DNA of 64,000 bases from Ciceribacter sp. L1K22 (GCF_017599385.1 NZ_JAGFPK010000001.1:932177-996176), one strand, 5' to 3'; positions 45,217 to 54,559 are shown, counted from the stretch's first letter. Notes: generated by a model from the letters alone, not told the origin. Translations and numbers: made by a program.

Positions 45217-47262
45217 ATGACCAACAACAAGGATCCATTGCTCCAGCCCTTCCAGCTGAAGCATCTGACCCTCAAGAACCGGATCATGTCGACAGCGCAT
45301 GAACCGGCTTATTCGGAAGGCGGCATGCCGACGGATCGCTACCGCCTCTACCATGTGGAAAAGGCTAAGGGCGGCATCGCACTGACAATGACGGCCGGCT
45401 CAGCAAGTGTCAGCCGGGATTCGCCGCCCGCCTTCGGCAACCTGCTGGCTTGGAAAGACGAGATCGTCCCCCACCTGAAGCGGCTCGCCGACGACTGTCA
45501 TAGCTATGGCACGGCGGTCATGATCCAGCTCACCCATCTCGGGCGCCGGACGAACTGGAACAAGGGCGACTGGTTGCCGGTGCTTGCGCCGTCCCCGATC
45601 CGTGAGCCGGCCCACCGGCACTTCCCGAAGGAGATCGAGGACTGGGATATCGAACGCATCGTCGCCGACTACGCGAGCGCGGCCCAGCGCATGCAGGAGG
45701 CGGGTCTCGACGGTATCGAGTTCGAGGCCTATGGCCATCTGATGGACAGCTTCTGGTCGCCGGCCACCAACCGGCGGGAGGACGAGTTCGGCGGCTCGCT
45801 GGAAAACCGTATGCGCTTTTCCAATATGGTCGTTGATGCCGTACGACAGGCGGTGGGACCCGACTTCATCGTCGGAATCCGCATGGTTGCCGACGAGGAT
45901 TGGGACAAGGGTTTGTCGCGTGAGGAGGGCGTGGAGATCGCCCGACGTTTTGCGGCGTCCGGAAAGATCGATTTCCTGAACATTATTCGCGGCCATATCG
46001 ATCACGATGCGGCGCTCAACGACGTTATTCCGATCCAGGGCATGGCTGCCTCGCCGCACCTCGACTTTGCGGGAGAGGTGAGGGCGGCGACGAGATTTCC
46101 GGTCTTCCACGCCGCCCGGATCGCCGATGTCGCGACTGCCCGTCATGCCATCGCAGAGGGCAAGCTCGACATGGTCGGCATGACCCGTGCCCATATCGCC
46201 GACCCGCATATTGTCAGAAAGATCATCGATGGCCGCGAACAGCAGATCCGTCCCTGCGTTGGTGCCACCTATTGCCTCGATCGCATCTATGAGGGCGGAG
46301 AAGCACTCTGTATCCACAATGCGGCGACCGGCCGCGAGGGGCTGATCGCTCATGAGATCGCGAGAGCGGAAAAGCCACGGAAGGCTGTAGTGATTGGTGC
46401 GGGGCCTGCCGGACTGGAGGCAGGCCGCGTGCTGGCCGAACGCGGCCACTCCGTCGAACTGTTCGAGGCGACCGGCAAGGCCGGCGGACAGATCAACCTG
46501 ATGGTTCGCAATCCGCGTCGCAAAGAGATGATCGGAATCGTCGACTGGCGTCTCGCTGAGCTGGAACGACTGGGTGTTCCCATTCACTATGACACCTATG
46601 CTGGTGCTGAGGATGTGCTGGCGCTTTCCCCGGACCTTGTCGTCGTCGCGACCGGCGGCTTCTCGCAGTCTCCGGAGTTGGACGCCGGCGATGATCTTGT
46701 TGTCTCCTCCTGGGACATCCTGGCAGGTACCGTGAAGCCGGAAGGACCAGTTCTGCTGTTCGACGACAATGGCGGCCACCAGGGCATGAGCGCGGCAGAA
46801 GTCATCGCCAATGCCGGGGTTGACCTCGAAGTCGTCTCGCCAGAGCGTTTTTTCGCGCCTGAAATGGGAGGTATGAACCACGTTCCCTATGCCAGACTTT
46901 TCGCCGAAAGGGGTGTCCGAATAACCATCAACACGCGCCTAAAGTCGGTCAGGCGCGAGGGAAATGGCCTCGTTGCGACGCTCGGGTCTGATTTTTCCAA
47001 AGGCACGATGGAGGAGCGTCGCGTGGCGCAGGTTGTCGTCGAGCACGGAACGGCCGTAAACGCCGATCTGTATTTCGAACTCAAGCCGCATTCCCGAAAT
47101 ATTGGTGCAGTCGACTATCCCGCCCTTGTGGCCCGACGTCATCCACTCCCGAAGCGTAACCCGGAAAGCGGGTTCGATCTCATACGCATCGGCGACGCGA
47201 TTGAGAGCCGCAACATCCACGCATCGATTTACGACGCCTTGAGGTACTGCTCGCTTCTCTAG
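45217..47262 (+). CDS. TMADH/2,4-dienoyl-CoA reductase-like FAD/FMN oxidoreductase (possible N-methylproline or methylamine demethylase)
   Basis: 681 residues in two halves. Residues 1-340 are an old-yellow-enzyme FMN barrel (FQLKHLTLKNRIM, VMIQLTHLGRRTNW, DGIEFEAYGHLMDSFWSP). A Cys cluster then links to a C-terminal FAD/NAD domain (VVIGAGPAGLEAGRVL, about residue 390). The cluster region reads CVGATYC ... C (C347, C353, C365); trimethylamine dehydrogenase has CxxCxxC, so the second Cys is Ala here. Proteins of this shape demethylate secondary or tertiary amines. Paired with the MttB-like gene 18 bp upstream, it probably removes the next methyl group from a partly demethylated betaine. Confidence 0.85.
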   Translation: MTNNKDPLLQPFQLKHLTLKNRIMSTAHEPAYSEGGMPTDRYRLYHVEKAKGGIALTMTAGSASVSRDSPPAFGNLLAWKDEIVPHLKRLADDCHSYGTAVMIQLTHLGRRTNWNKGDWLPVLAPSPIREPAHRHFPKEIEDWDIERIVADYASAAQRMQEAGLDGIEFEAYGHLMDSFWSPATNRREDEFGGSLENRMRFSNMVVDAVRQAVGPDFIVGIRMVADEDWDKGLSREEGVEIARRFAASGKIDFLNIIRGHIDHDAALNDVIPIQGMAASPHLDFAGEVRAATRFPVFHAARIADVATARHAIAEGKLDMVGMTRAHIADPHIVRKIIDGREQQIRPCVGATYCLDRIYEGGEALCIHNAATGREGLIAHEIARAEKPRKAVVIGAGPAGLEAGRVLAERGHSVELFEATGKAGGQINLMVRNPRRKEMIGIVDWRLAELERLGVPIHYDTYAGAEDVLALSPDLVVVATGGFSQSPELDAGDDLVVSSWDILAGTVKPEGPVLLFDDNGGHQGMSAAEVIANAGVDLEVVSPERFFAPEMGGMNHVPYARLFAERGVRITINTRLKSVRREGNGLVATLGSDFSKGTMEERRVAQVVVEHGTAVNADLYFELKPHSRNIGAVDYPALVARRHPLPKRNPESGFDLIRIGDAIESRNIHASIYDALRYCSLL

Positions 47263-47297
47263 CAAAAATCGGCATGACAAAATGGATTGATAATGAA

Positions 47298-47321
47298 AAG
47301 GCGGCGCCGAAGCGCCGCCTT
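47298..47321 (-). terminator. Terminator between the flavoprotein and PRC-barrel genes
   Basis: A 10-bp perfect stem AAGGCGGCGC / GCGCCGCCTT with a 4-nt CGAA loop (TTCG on the minus strand) lies between two convergent genes. Short A/T tracts on both sides let it serve either direction, best for the minus-strand PRC-barrel gene. Confidence 0.75.
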
Positions 47322-47345
47322 AAAGATTACGAATTCGGCTGGGGT

Positions 47346-47903
47346 TTAGTTGCCCGTCGACGAAGTCGTGGTTTCATCTGTCGGCATCGTAGTTGAGTCC
47401 GAAGCGTCTGCCTGCTCTTCGAGCGTCGTGAATTCCGGAGCCGCCTTGAGGGTTTCAGCCGTCTCCATCGTTGTGAGACGAACGTCCTCGCCATCGCCGT
47501 CCTGAGAAATGGTGATCTTGCTCATCGGCAGGGCGACGTTCTTCTCGCCGATTCCGAGGAAGCCGCCGACACCGATCACAGCAGCGGCAACACGGCCATC
47601 CTTCTCGATGATCAGATCATTGATGTCACCGATGCTGTCCTCGCCGGTATAAACAGGGGCACCGATGAACTCGTTGGCGCTAACCTGAGTAGCCGACTGC
47701 TCGGTCAGGTAGGTATCCGTCGTTTCGGTCTGCGCGAGCGGCTGTGTTGCAGCACCCGACGACATCGAGTCAGTCGACGAAGTAGCCGGAGCTTCGGTAG
47801 CCGGAGCGGCAGGCGCCGTTGCGTCCTGGGCCATGGCGACCGGAGCGATGGCGGTGGAACCCAGCAGGGCGGCGGCGGCGATCAGGTTGAGCGACTTTTT
47901 CAT
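47346..47903 (-). CDS. Exported PRC-barrel domain protein
   Basis: 185 residues from ATG 47903 with an AGGAAAGG SD. A signal peptide (MKKSLNLIAAAALLGSTAIA...AMA|QD) precedes an Ala/Pro/Ser/Thr-rich low-complexity stretch. A PRC-barrel domain then runs from about residue 78 (SANEFIGAPVYTGEDSIGDI, DLIIEKDGRVAAAVIGVGGF, GIGEKNVALP). The tail is again Thr/Ser-rich. PRC-barrels mediate protein or RNA contacts; exported rhizobial versions are abundant and have no established role. It is a single gene convergent with the flavoprotein operon. Confidence 0.85.
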   Translation of the reverse strand: MKKSLNLIAAAALLGSTAIAPVAMAQDATAPAAPATEAPATSSTDSMSSGAATQPLAQTETTDTYLTEQSATQVSANEFIGAPVYTGEDSIGDINDLIIEKDGRVAAAVIGVGGFLGIGEKNVALPMSKITISQDGDGEDVRLTTMETAETLKAAPEFTTLEEQADASDSTTMPTDETTTSSTGN

Positions 47904-48084
47904 ATCGGTATCCTTTCCTCTCGGTTGACTGGCGCGGTGTGCGGGAGGAGCACGCCGCGCCGGTTCGGCAGGAAAATGCGCGTAACCGACTGGAGTTCCG
48001 AAAAAAAACGCCGGTGGCAAAATTGCTGGCAGGCGGAACCCAATGCTATTTGACGCGTTTGGGCCGCCCTCTCAACCCTTTGAC

Positions 48085-48963
48085 TCAGAGACGGAAATCG
48101 GGTTCGGCGCGGCCTTTCACGGCAATGCCGAGATCGAAAGTCTGGCCGTCGCCGTCGGTCGCCGTATCGCCAAGGCCGTCACGGGCGGACGTAACGAGAA
48201 GCCGATCCAGTCCGCCACCGATGAAAGCAGGGCAGGTAACCTGTTTCGCCGGCACGGCATAGCTCTCGACGTGGCGTCCCGCGGGATCGTAGCGGTCCAC
48301 GCATCCCGCCCCCCAACGCGCGTTCCAGATAAATCCATCCGCATCACAGACCGAACCATCGAAGTCCCCGTCTCGGCCCTGTCCATCGACAAGTACCGTA
48401 GGCGCGGCGGTTGGCATTCCCGTCGCCGGATCGACGGCCACCGACATCAGTTTGCCGGCTTTGGAGTCGGTGAAATAGGCCGTCGCCCCGTCGGGAGAAA
48501 AGCAGATGGAATTGGGGATCGAGACGCGCGGATACAGCAGCGTCACGGACTTGCCGCGGACGTGATATATAGCTCCGGCTTCGTCCTCGCCCGACTTGCC
48601 CATGGTCCCGATCCAGAGCGCTCCGCTCTGGTGCATGCGTCCGTCGTTGGAGCGGTTCCAGGGCTTGTCAGCCTCCAGCTCTGCCAAAATGGAAAGTTCT
48701 CCGGTCGCGACTTCTCGGACGAACAAACCGTCTTCGGCGGCGATCAACTGGCGTTCGCCATCAATTCTCGCCAATGCGCTGGCCATGAACGGCAATCCAT
48801 GAACGGTCTTTCGTCCTGAAGGCAGGTGCAGTTCGTGAAGGGCCTTGCCCTTGATATCGAACCACCACGCCGTCTCACGACCCACGTCATAGGTCGGACC
48901 TTCCCCCAAAGTGAGGCCGGCAGCGCAAAGAACCTTTCCACCAAATGGTGTGCTCTCTATCAT
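48085..48963 (-). CDS. SMP-30/gluconolactonase/LRE family protein
   Basis: 292 residues of six-bladed beta-propeller type. Visible family features are LGEGPTYDVGRETAWWFDI (metal-ligand Glu in EGPTYD), NRSNDGRMHQSGALWIGTMG, PNSICFSPDGATAYFTDS and GSVCDADGFIWNARWGAG. Such enzymes hydrolyse sugar lactones using a divalent metal, commonly in sugar-acid catabolism. No sugar-transport or dehydrogenase gene accompanies it, so the substrate is open. The start is the first ATG of the frame and agrees with family length. Confidence 0.88.
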   Translation of the reverse strand: MIESTPFGGKVLCAAGLTLGEGPTYDVGRETAWWFDIKGKALHELHLPSGRKTVHGLPFMASALARIDGERQLIAAEDGLFVREVATGELSILAELEADKPWNRSNDGRMHQSGALWIGTMGKSGEDEAGAIYHVRGKSVTLLYPRVSIPNSICFSPDGATAYFTDSKAGKLMSVAVDPATGMPTAAPTVLVDGQGRDGDFDGSVCDADGFIWNARWGAGCVDRYDPAGRHVESYAVPAKQVTCPAFIGGGLDRLLVTSARDGLGDTATDGDGQTFDLGIAVKGRAEPDFRL

Positions 48964-49362
48964 GGGTAGTCGTCCTTCTTCTCAAGAATGGCAGTCACGC
49001 CCGATCGGGGAGGTTGACCCGATACCATAAAAGACGCGACTAGACTGCTGCTGGCTTGTAAGGCTATGTTCGCGCGTTGAAAAGAACGAGATTCGAATTT
49101 TATCTGACGCATCTGCTCACTACTTCGATGTAACCTGTTTAGTTGTGGGTGGTCTATCTTTCATTTTTACTTTTCGGAGATTTGGATTGTATCGGATCTT
49201 TCCATCGAGAATGCGTGATAGATTGGGTTTCGCCTGTTTTTCACATATTCCTACATGTACATTTTTGCAGCGCACATAAATTCCAAAACGCGTTCATGAT
49301 AACCGAGAGTTTAGTGGCAGTCGTCTAAAGCTTGCCACGGTTCGAGATAAGAAGAGCCGGAT
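48964..49362. other. AT-rich intergenic region upstream of the LuxR gene
   Basis: About 400 bp between two divergent genes, clearly lower in GC than its surroundings. A 61-codon plus-strand frame at 49143-49328 is rich in aromatic residues and unlikely to be a gene. A short palindrome CTACATGTAC... at about 49251 is the only symmetry seen. I could not identify a convincing promoter by eye. Confidence 0.5.
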
Positions 49363-50106
49363 ATGTCCGAAGTCGAAAGTTATTCCGCACAACGACCCAT
49401 AGGGGCGTTGATTGACGAATTGATCAGTTACAAAACCCAGTTCGACGTCTTTCGTTTCATGAAACGCGCAACGGAAATTTTCGGCGCGCGAACATTCATG
49501 GTGTTCAATCTTCCTGCTCCCACGTCTCTGGATCTCTCCAGCAACTCGATCATCACCAATTGGCCCGCGGAACTGTTGAGTGCGTACGACCAGACCCAAC
49601 TGCTGAGCGACAGTCCCGTTATTCTGCATTTGCGAACATCGACCGTGCCTTTTCAGTATGATTTCGACAGGCCTGGTGGACGCTTCACGTACTCGCGCCC
49701 ATTTGAGGAGCCGCGAGACCTGTTTTGCCGCTTCGGACTGCCACGCGGCGCGCATTTCCCGGTGCACGATTCCTCCGGAAGCCGCGGCGCCGTCTCCTTT
49801 GCCGGAGATCGTCCTCCATTTTCACTCAGTGAGCTCATCGAGCTTAGCTATCTGTCCATGTATGTCTACAATCGTCTCGCGGAGATACGCGACATGGACA
49901 ATCGCGCCACCGAAATGCTGACCGAGCGCGAGATCGATTGCCTGAACTGGACGGCCGCTGGCAAAACGAGCGTGGAAATCGCCGAAATCCTCGGGCTCTC
50001 GGAACACACGATCAACCACTATCTCAACAGGGCGACGAAGAAGCTTGATACGGTCAACCGAACCCAGGCCGTAGCAAAGGCCTTGCGCATAGGCCTCATC
50101 AAGTAG
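49363..50106 (+). CDS. LuxR-family regulator with autoinducer-binding-like domain (solo)
   Basis: 247 residues. The N-terminal domain (about 20-165) has the autoinducer-binding pattern, with TNWPAELLSAYDQTQLLSDSP followed by STVPFQYDF and then GLPRGAHFPVHDSSGSRGAVSFAG. The C-terminal HTH (residues 185-247) is LTEREIDCLNWTAAGKTSVEIAEILGLSEHTINHYL. No luxI-type synthase gene is in the window, so it is a solo or a VisN/VisR-like regulator whose ligand may not be an acyl-homoserine lactone. It is preceded by a long AT-rich leader. Confidence 0.85.
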   Translation: MSEVESYSAQRPIGALIDELISYKTQFDVFRFMKRATEIFGARTFMVFNLPAPTSLDLSSNSIITNWPAELLSAYDQTQLLSDSPVILHLRTSTVPFQYDFDRPGGRFTYSRPFEEPRDLFCRFGLPRGAHFPVHDSSGSRGAVSFAGDRPPFSLSELIELSYLSMYVYNRLAEIRDMDNRATEMLTEREIDCLNWTAAGKTSVEIAEILGLSEHTINHYLNRATKKLDTVNRTQAVAKALRIGLIK

Positions 50107-50449
50107 TCGTGCTCCTCGTCCGGACCTCGCCGATGTTGCCGATTTTTTGGGCGACACCGGCGGCAATATAGGCGTCGCGCCATCAAAAACGCATCAGAGT
50201 AGCCCGAAACGGGCAAAACAGCTGAGTTAGGCGAATTGGCACGGTTTCTGCATTCCGTAACGGCAGGTCCAGAGGGGACTGGTACGAGAAGCGCCGCCAG
50301 AGGCCGCTCCGATCGGGCCGTCGAACCGGAATGGTTCGGCGGCCCCCAATCTTCGAGAGATCTGTGCGTCACAGCCCAATCCGTTTTTCCAGTTGGCGAA
50401 AAACGCCCGCTCCACTATCTACGCAGGAGATCGATGTGGAGTGGCAGGC
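50107..50449. other. Intergenic region upstream of mrp
   Basis: About 340 bp containing no supported gene. It holds the sigma-54-like element at 50236-50252. Reading frames here merely extend the mrp frame or cross that element. A TGT-N10-ACA enhancer half was looked for upstream and not found. Confidence 0.5.
50236..50252 (+). promoter_or_regulatory. Candidate sigma-54 (RpoN) promoter upstream of mrp
   Basis: TTGGCACGGTTTCTGCA matches the -24/-12 consensus TGGCACG-N4-TTGC[A/T] with one mismatch, and keeps the invariant GG-N10-GC spacing (GG 50238-50239, GC 50250-50251). Transcription would start near 50263, leaving a leader of about 190 nt before mrp. Confidence 0.55.
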
Positions 50450-51586
50450 ATGACCGACGTGACCAAGAGCGCAATCCTTGAAAAACTGAGGACCGTTCGC
50501 GGGCCAGATCTCGAGGGCAACATCGTCGATCTGGGCATGGTGTCGGACATCTTCATTTCCGACGGTAAGGCTTACTTCTCCCTCAACGTGCCGGCGGCCA
50601 GAGCCAGAGAACTTGAGCCGCTGCGTGCCGCGGCGGAGAAAGCCGTCAAAAGTGTTGATGGCGTCAAGGGCGCGCTCGTGACACTGACGGCGGAGAAGAA
50701 AGCGGGCGCGGCTACCGAAGCGCCGCCGCCACCGCACTCCCATGCAGGTCACTCTCATGGCGCAGCTCCCGCCCGCCCTGCCAAGGCCGGCGTTCCAGGC
50801 ATCAGCACGATCATCGCCGTCGCCTCGGGCAAGGGCGGCGTCGGCAAGTCGACCACGGCTGTCAATCTCGCACTCGCGATGAAAGCAAACGGCCTTCGCG
50901 TCGGCATACTTGATGCCGATGTCTACGGACCTTCAATGCCGCGACTGCTTGGAATTTCCGGGCGGCCGAAGCAGATCGAGAACCGCATCATCGTGCCTAT
51001 GGAAAACTATGGCATCAAGGCGATGTCCATGGGCTTCCTGGTGGACGAGGGAACCGCGATGATCTGGCGTGGTCCGATGGTGCAGTCGGCGCTTATGCAA
51101 ATGCTGAGGGAAGTCGCCTGGGGGGATCTCGATGTCCTCGTTGTCGACATGCCGCCCGGCACCGGCGATGCACAGCTGACGATGGCGCAACAGGTTCCAC
51201 TGACCGGCGCTGTCATCGTCTCCACGCCGCAGGATCTCGCGCTCATCGATGCGCGCAAGGGCATCAACATGTTCAAGAAAGTCGAGGTGCCCGTCCTAGG
51301 CGTCGTTGAGAACATGAGCTACTTCATCGCTCCCGACACAGGCGTCCGTTACGACATCTTCGGCCATGGTGGGGCAAAGGCCGAGGCGGAGAAGATCGGG
51401 GCACCATTCCTTGGCGAAGTTCCACTGACGATCGCCATCCGCGAGACCTCGGATGCCGGTACGCCGGTTGTCGTCTCGGATCCCGATGGTCCGCAGGCCC
51501 GTGTCTACCGCGAGATAGCGGCAAAGGTCTGGTCGGGTGCAACGGGAGCCCCCACGCGCGCGGCGCCCGCGATCGTTTTCGAGTGA
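50450..51586 (+). CDS. mrp: Mrp/NBP35-family P-loop ATPase (ApbC-type Fe-S carrier)
   Basis: 378 residues from ATG 50450. The N-terminal MIP18/DUF59-like domain (residues 5-80, RGPDLEGNIVDLGMVSDIF) is followed by a Pro/His linker (PPPPHSHAGHSHG) and the deviant Walker A ASGKGGVGKSTTAVN (about residue 130). VVDMPPGTGDAQLT is the Walker B/switch. Mrp proteins carry Fe-S clusters to targets. The CxxC that bridges the cluster in E. coli Mrp (ENMS...CSNC) is here ENMSYFIAPDTG, without Cys. An upstream sigma-54-like element may drive it. Confidence 0.93.
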   Translation: MTDVTKSAILEKLRTVRGPDLEGNIVDLGMVSDIFISDGKAYFSLNVPAARARELEPLRAAAEKAVKSVDGVKGALVTLTAEKKAGAATEAPPPPHSHAGHSHGAAPARPAKAGVPGISTIIAVASGKGGVGKSTTAVNLALAMKANGLRVGILDADVYGPSMPRLLGISGRPKQIENRIIVPMENYGIKAMSMGFLVDEGTAMIWRGPMVQSALMQMLREVAWGDLDVLVVDMPPGTGDAQLTMAQQVPLTGAVIVSTPQDLALIDARKGINMFKKVEVPVLGVVENMSYFIAPDTGVRYDIFGHGGAKAEAEKIGAPFLGEVPLTIAIRETSDAGTPVVVSDPDGPQARVYREIAAKVWSGATGAPTRAAPAIVFE

Positions 51587-51664
51587 AAGAGACAAATCGC
51601 CTCGTGTGGGAGGCATCGACCAAGTCGTTGAAGCGAGCGGTCGAGCAGGCATGGAGGCCGGATC

Positions 51665-52642
51665 TTGATCAGAGCCTATCACGTCAATGGGCGGGCGGAG
51701 GAGATTTCCCCCGCCAACCCACAGACTGAACTTGCGAGTGATATCGTCTGGCTAGACCTGATACGCCCGGATCGTGATGAAGAAGCGCTCGCTGAAAATC
51801 TTCTCGGCATTCCCCTTCCGACGCGCGACGATCTGAAGGACATCGAACCGTCGAGCCGTCTCTATGTCGAGGATAGTGCTGTCTACATGACGGCGTCGCT
51901 GATCTGGAAAGTCGAGACGGAACTGCCGGAACTGACAGACATAGCTTTTATCCTGGCCGGGCACCGGCTGGTGACGATCCGTTACGCCGAGCCGCGTGCC
52001 TTCGAACTCTTCAGTGCCGGTCTTCTGCGAACGCCCGGCCGCTGCAAGACCGGACCGGAAATGGTCGCCCGTCTGCTCGAGACGATCGTTGATCGGACCG
52101 CCGAGATTCTTGAGCTCGCGGTGGCAAGGGTCGACGCGCTTTCCGGAGCGGTCTTCGTCAGCCGGAAGGAGGCAAAACGCCGCGCTCCGAAATTCCTGGA
52201 AGACAAGCTTCTCGACATCGCCAGTCACCACCGGCTGGTCAGCAAGGCGCGTGACAGCCTCGTCTCGCTGTCACGCCTCGTGATTTTCCTGCGTTCGCTG
52301 CAACTCGTGCACAAGGACCAGGAGGCGGACGCCCTTTGCCGCACGGTCGCCCGGGACATCCAGTCGCTTGCCGAGCATGCCGGCTTCGTTGCCAATAACA
52401 TCACCTTCATGCTAGATGCGGCCCTCGGTCTCATCAACGTCGAGCAAAACGCCATCATCAAGATCTTTTCGATCGCGTCCGTGGTGTTCTTGCCGCCGAC
52501 CCTCGTGGCATCGGTCTACGGTATGAATTTTCATTTTATGCCGGAACTCGACTGGAACCTTGGCTACCCCTTTGCCCTTTTCCTGATGCTGATGTCTGCC
52601 GTCATCCCTTTTTTGTTGTTCCGCTGGAAAGGCTGGCTCTGA
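51665..52642 (+). CDS. corA: CorA family Mg2+/divalent cation transporter
   Basis: 325 residues from a TTG start with a GGAGG SD seven bases upstream. A large cytoplasmic N-terminal domain precedes two C-terminal transmembrane helices, with the selectivity motif YGMNFHFMPELDW (GMN) between them (about residue 287) and a basic C-terminus (RWKGWL). The homopentamer conducts Mg2+, and often Co2+ and Ni2+. No magnesium riboswitch is seen in the 78-bp gap after mrp. The kup gene follows after 15 bp, so two cation transporters are probably co-transcribed. Confidence 0.94.
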   Translation: MIRAYHVNGRAEEISPANPQTELASDIVWLDLIRPDRDEEALAENLLGIPLPTRDDLKDIEPSSRLYVEDSAVYMTASLIWKVETELPELTDIAFILAGHRLVTIRYAEPRAFELFSAGLLRTPGRCKTGPEMVARLLETIVDRTAEILELAVARVDALSGAVFVSRKEAKRRAPKFLEDKLLDIASHHRLVSKARDSLVSLSRLVIFLRSLQLVHKDQEADALCRTVARDIQSLAEHAGFVANNITFMLDAALGLINVEQNAIIKIFSIASVVFLPPTLVASVYGMNFHFMPELDWNLGYPFALFLMLMSAVIPFLLFRWKGWL

Positions 52643-52657
52643 AAGCCAGGTCGCCCC

Positions 52658-54559
52658 ATGAATTCAGAACCCGAACTTGCTTCGGCTGAACCTGCCTCGG
52701 TGCGCAGGCTGCTCGCGCTCGCGCTCGGTTCCGTCGGTGTCGTCTATGGCGATATCGGCACCAGTCCACTCTATGCCTTCCGTGAGGCGCTTAAACCGAT
52801 CGGGCATGACGGAGTTACGCGCGTCGAGATCATTGGCCTGATCTCCCTGATGATCTGGGCGCTCACCATCATCGTCACGATGAAGTATGTTCTTTTCCTC
52901 CTGCGCGCCGACAACGACGGCGAGGGGGGAACGCTTTCGCTGCTGGCTCTTCTGTCGAAAAAGGCAAGCCGCCACGCCTCCGCCTTCATGGTGCTCGGCC
53001 TGATCGGTGCCGCGCTCTTTCTCGGCGATGCGATGATTACGCCTGCGCTCTCGGTACTTTCCGCGGTCGAGGGGCTGAAGCTCGTCGCGCCCGACATGTC
53101 CGGCTATGTTCTTCCGATCTCGGCCACGATCCTCGTCCTGCTTTTCGCGGTGCAGTCGCGCGGGACCGAGGCCGTGGCAAATTTCTTCGGGCCGGTTACC
53201 GCGCTGTGGTTCTTGGTCATGGCGGCGGGCGGTCTGCTACATATCTCCGACGACTTCGGCATCATGGCAGCCTTCAATCCCTGGTATGCCGTGAGCTTCA
53301 TGATCCGCGAAGGCTTTGTCGGTATCGTTGTGCTTGGAGCGGTCTTCCTGACCGTCACAGGCGCCGAAGCACTCTACGCCGATCTCGGACATTTCGGCCG
53401 CAAGCCGATCCAGCTGGCCTGGTTCGCTCTGGTGTTCCCGGCCCTCGTGCTGAACTATCTGGGGCAGGGCGCCCTGGTTTTGAAGCATCCCGAACGGGCC
53501 AGCGATCCCTTCTTTCTCATGTTTCCGGATTGGGCTTTGCTGCCTGTCGTCATACTCGCCACGGCCGCCACCATCATCGCCAGCCAGGCCGTGATCACCG
53601 GTGCCTTTTCCATGGTTCGACAGGCAATCCATCTGGGCTTTCTGCCGCGCATGCAGATTTTTTTCACCTCGGAAACCCATACCGGGCAGATCTACCTACC
53701 AGCCGTAAATACCCTGCTTCTGTGCGGGGTCGTCGCGCTCGTCCTCCTCTTCGGAAGCTCCGAGGCGCTTGCAACGGCTTACGGCATATCCGTCACCGGA
53801 GCGATGGTCGTTACCACCATCATGGCGTTCCAGTTCGTGAAGACCCGCTGGGCTTGGCCAACTCCGCTGTCGATTGCTGTCCTTTTGCCGCTGCTTCTGC
53901 TGGAAATCGTGTTCCTGGGAGCCAACGTGCTCAAGATTCACGATGGCGGTTATGTGCCGGTTGCCTTTGCGGCGTGCTTCACAATTCTGATGTTGACGTG
54001 GCGAAGCGGCAGCCGGATTCTGTTCGAGAAGACACGACACGCCGACATCCCGCTTTCGTTCTTCGTCGAAACGATCGAGCGTGGCGGCGAGCACGGGCCG
54101 GTGATCGTCCCGGGCACCGCGATTTTCCTCACCAGTGATCCCCAGACTGCTCCGGCCGCTTTGCTCCACAATATCAAGCACAACCATGTCATTCACGAGC
54201 GGAACATCATTCTGACCATCAAGACGGTGGGAAGGCCCCGTGCAACGGATGAGCAGCGTTTCGAGGTCGAGACCATTTCCGAGCATTTCTCGCGTGTGGA
54301 AATACGGTTCGGTTTCATGGAGACGCAGAATGTCTCGCGGGCGCTTGCAAGCCTGAGACGCGGCGGGCTCAAGTTCGATATCATGTCGACCTCCTTTTAC
54401 CTCGGTCGTCGAAAGCTGGTTCCCGATGCCAAATCCGGCATGCCCTATTGGCAGGACAGGGTCTTCATCGCCATGGCCAACGCCGCTGCCGACCCGTCCG
54501 ATTACTTCCGGCTGCCTGCGAACCGCGTGATCGAACTGGGCTCGCAGGTGATTATCTAG
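52658..54559 (+). CDS. kup: Kup-type low-affinity potassium uptake protein
   Basis: 633 residues. About 12 transmembrane helices fill residues 20-460, and a hydrophilic C-terminal domain follows. KUP/HAK family signatures are [19 protein letters not shown] near the N-terminus, then [15 protein letters not shown] and [15 protein letters not shown]. It is a K+:H+ symporter of the inner membrane. It comes directly after corA on the same strand. The frame closes TAG at 54559 with no evident terminator by eye. Confidence 0.96.
   Translation: MNSEPELASAEPASVRRLLALALGSVGVVYGDIGTSPLYAFREALKPIGHDGVTRVEIIGLISLMIWALTIIVTMKYVLFLLRADNDGEGGTLSLLALLSKKASRHASAFMVLGLIGAALFLGDAMITPALSVLSAVEGLKLVAPDMSGYVLPISATILVLLFAVQSRGTEAVANFFGPVTALWFLVMAAGGLLHISDDFGIMAAFNPWYAVSFMIREGFVGIVVLGAVFLTVTGAEALYADLGHFGRKPIQLAWFALVFPALVLNYLGQGALVLKHPERASDPFFLMFPDWALLPVVILATAATIIASQAVITGAFSMVRQAIHLGFLPRMQIFFTSETHTGQIYLPAVNTLLLCGVVALVLLFGSSEALATAYGISVTGAMVVTTIMAFQFVKTRWAWPTPLSIAVLLPLLLLEIVFLGANVLKIHDGGYVPVAFAACFTILMLTWRSGSRILFEKTRHADIPLSFFVETIERGGEHGPVIVPGTAIFLTSDPQTAPAALLHNIKHNHVIHERNIILTIKTVGRPRATDEQRFEVETISEHFSRVEIRFGFMETQNVSRALASLRRGGLKFDIMSTSFYLGRRKLVPDAKSGMPYWQDRVFIAMANAAADPSDYFRLPANRVIELGSQVII

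Noticed and set aside
45400..46881. 493-codon frame antisense to the flavin oxidoreductase gene
   Set aside because: Shadow of a conserved gene in a GC-rich genome; no start signal or family.
49251..49270. CTACATGTAC palindrome as a lux box
   Set aside because: Only eight symmetric bases; it does not match the 18-20 bp lux/tra box layout.
49143..49328. 61-codon frame upstream of the LuxR gene
   Set aside because: Aromatic-rich translation of AT-rich DNA, no SD and no family pattern.
50107..50235. NifA-type enhancer (TGT-N10-ACA) before the sigma-54-like element
   Set aside because: TGT and ACA occur but with a spacing of 17, not 10.
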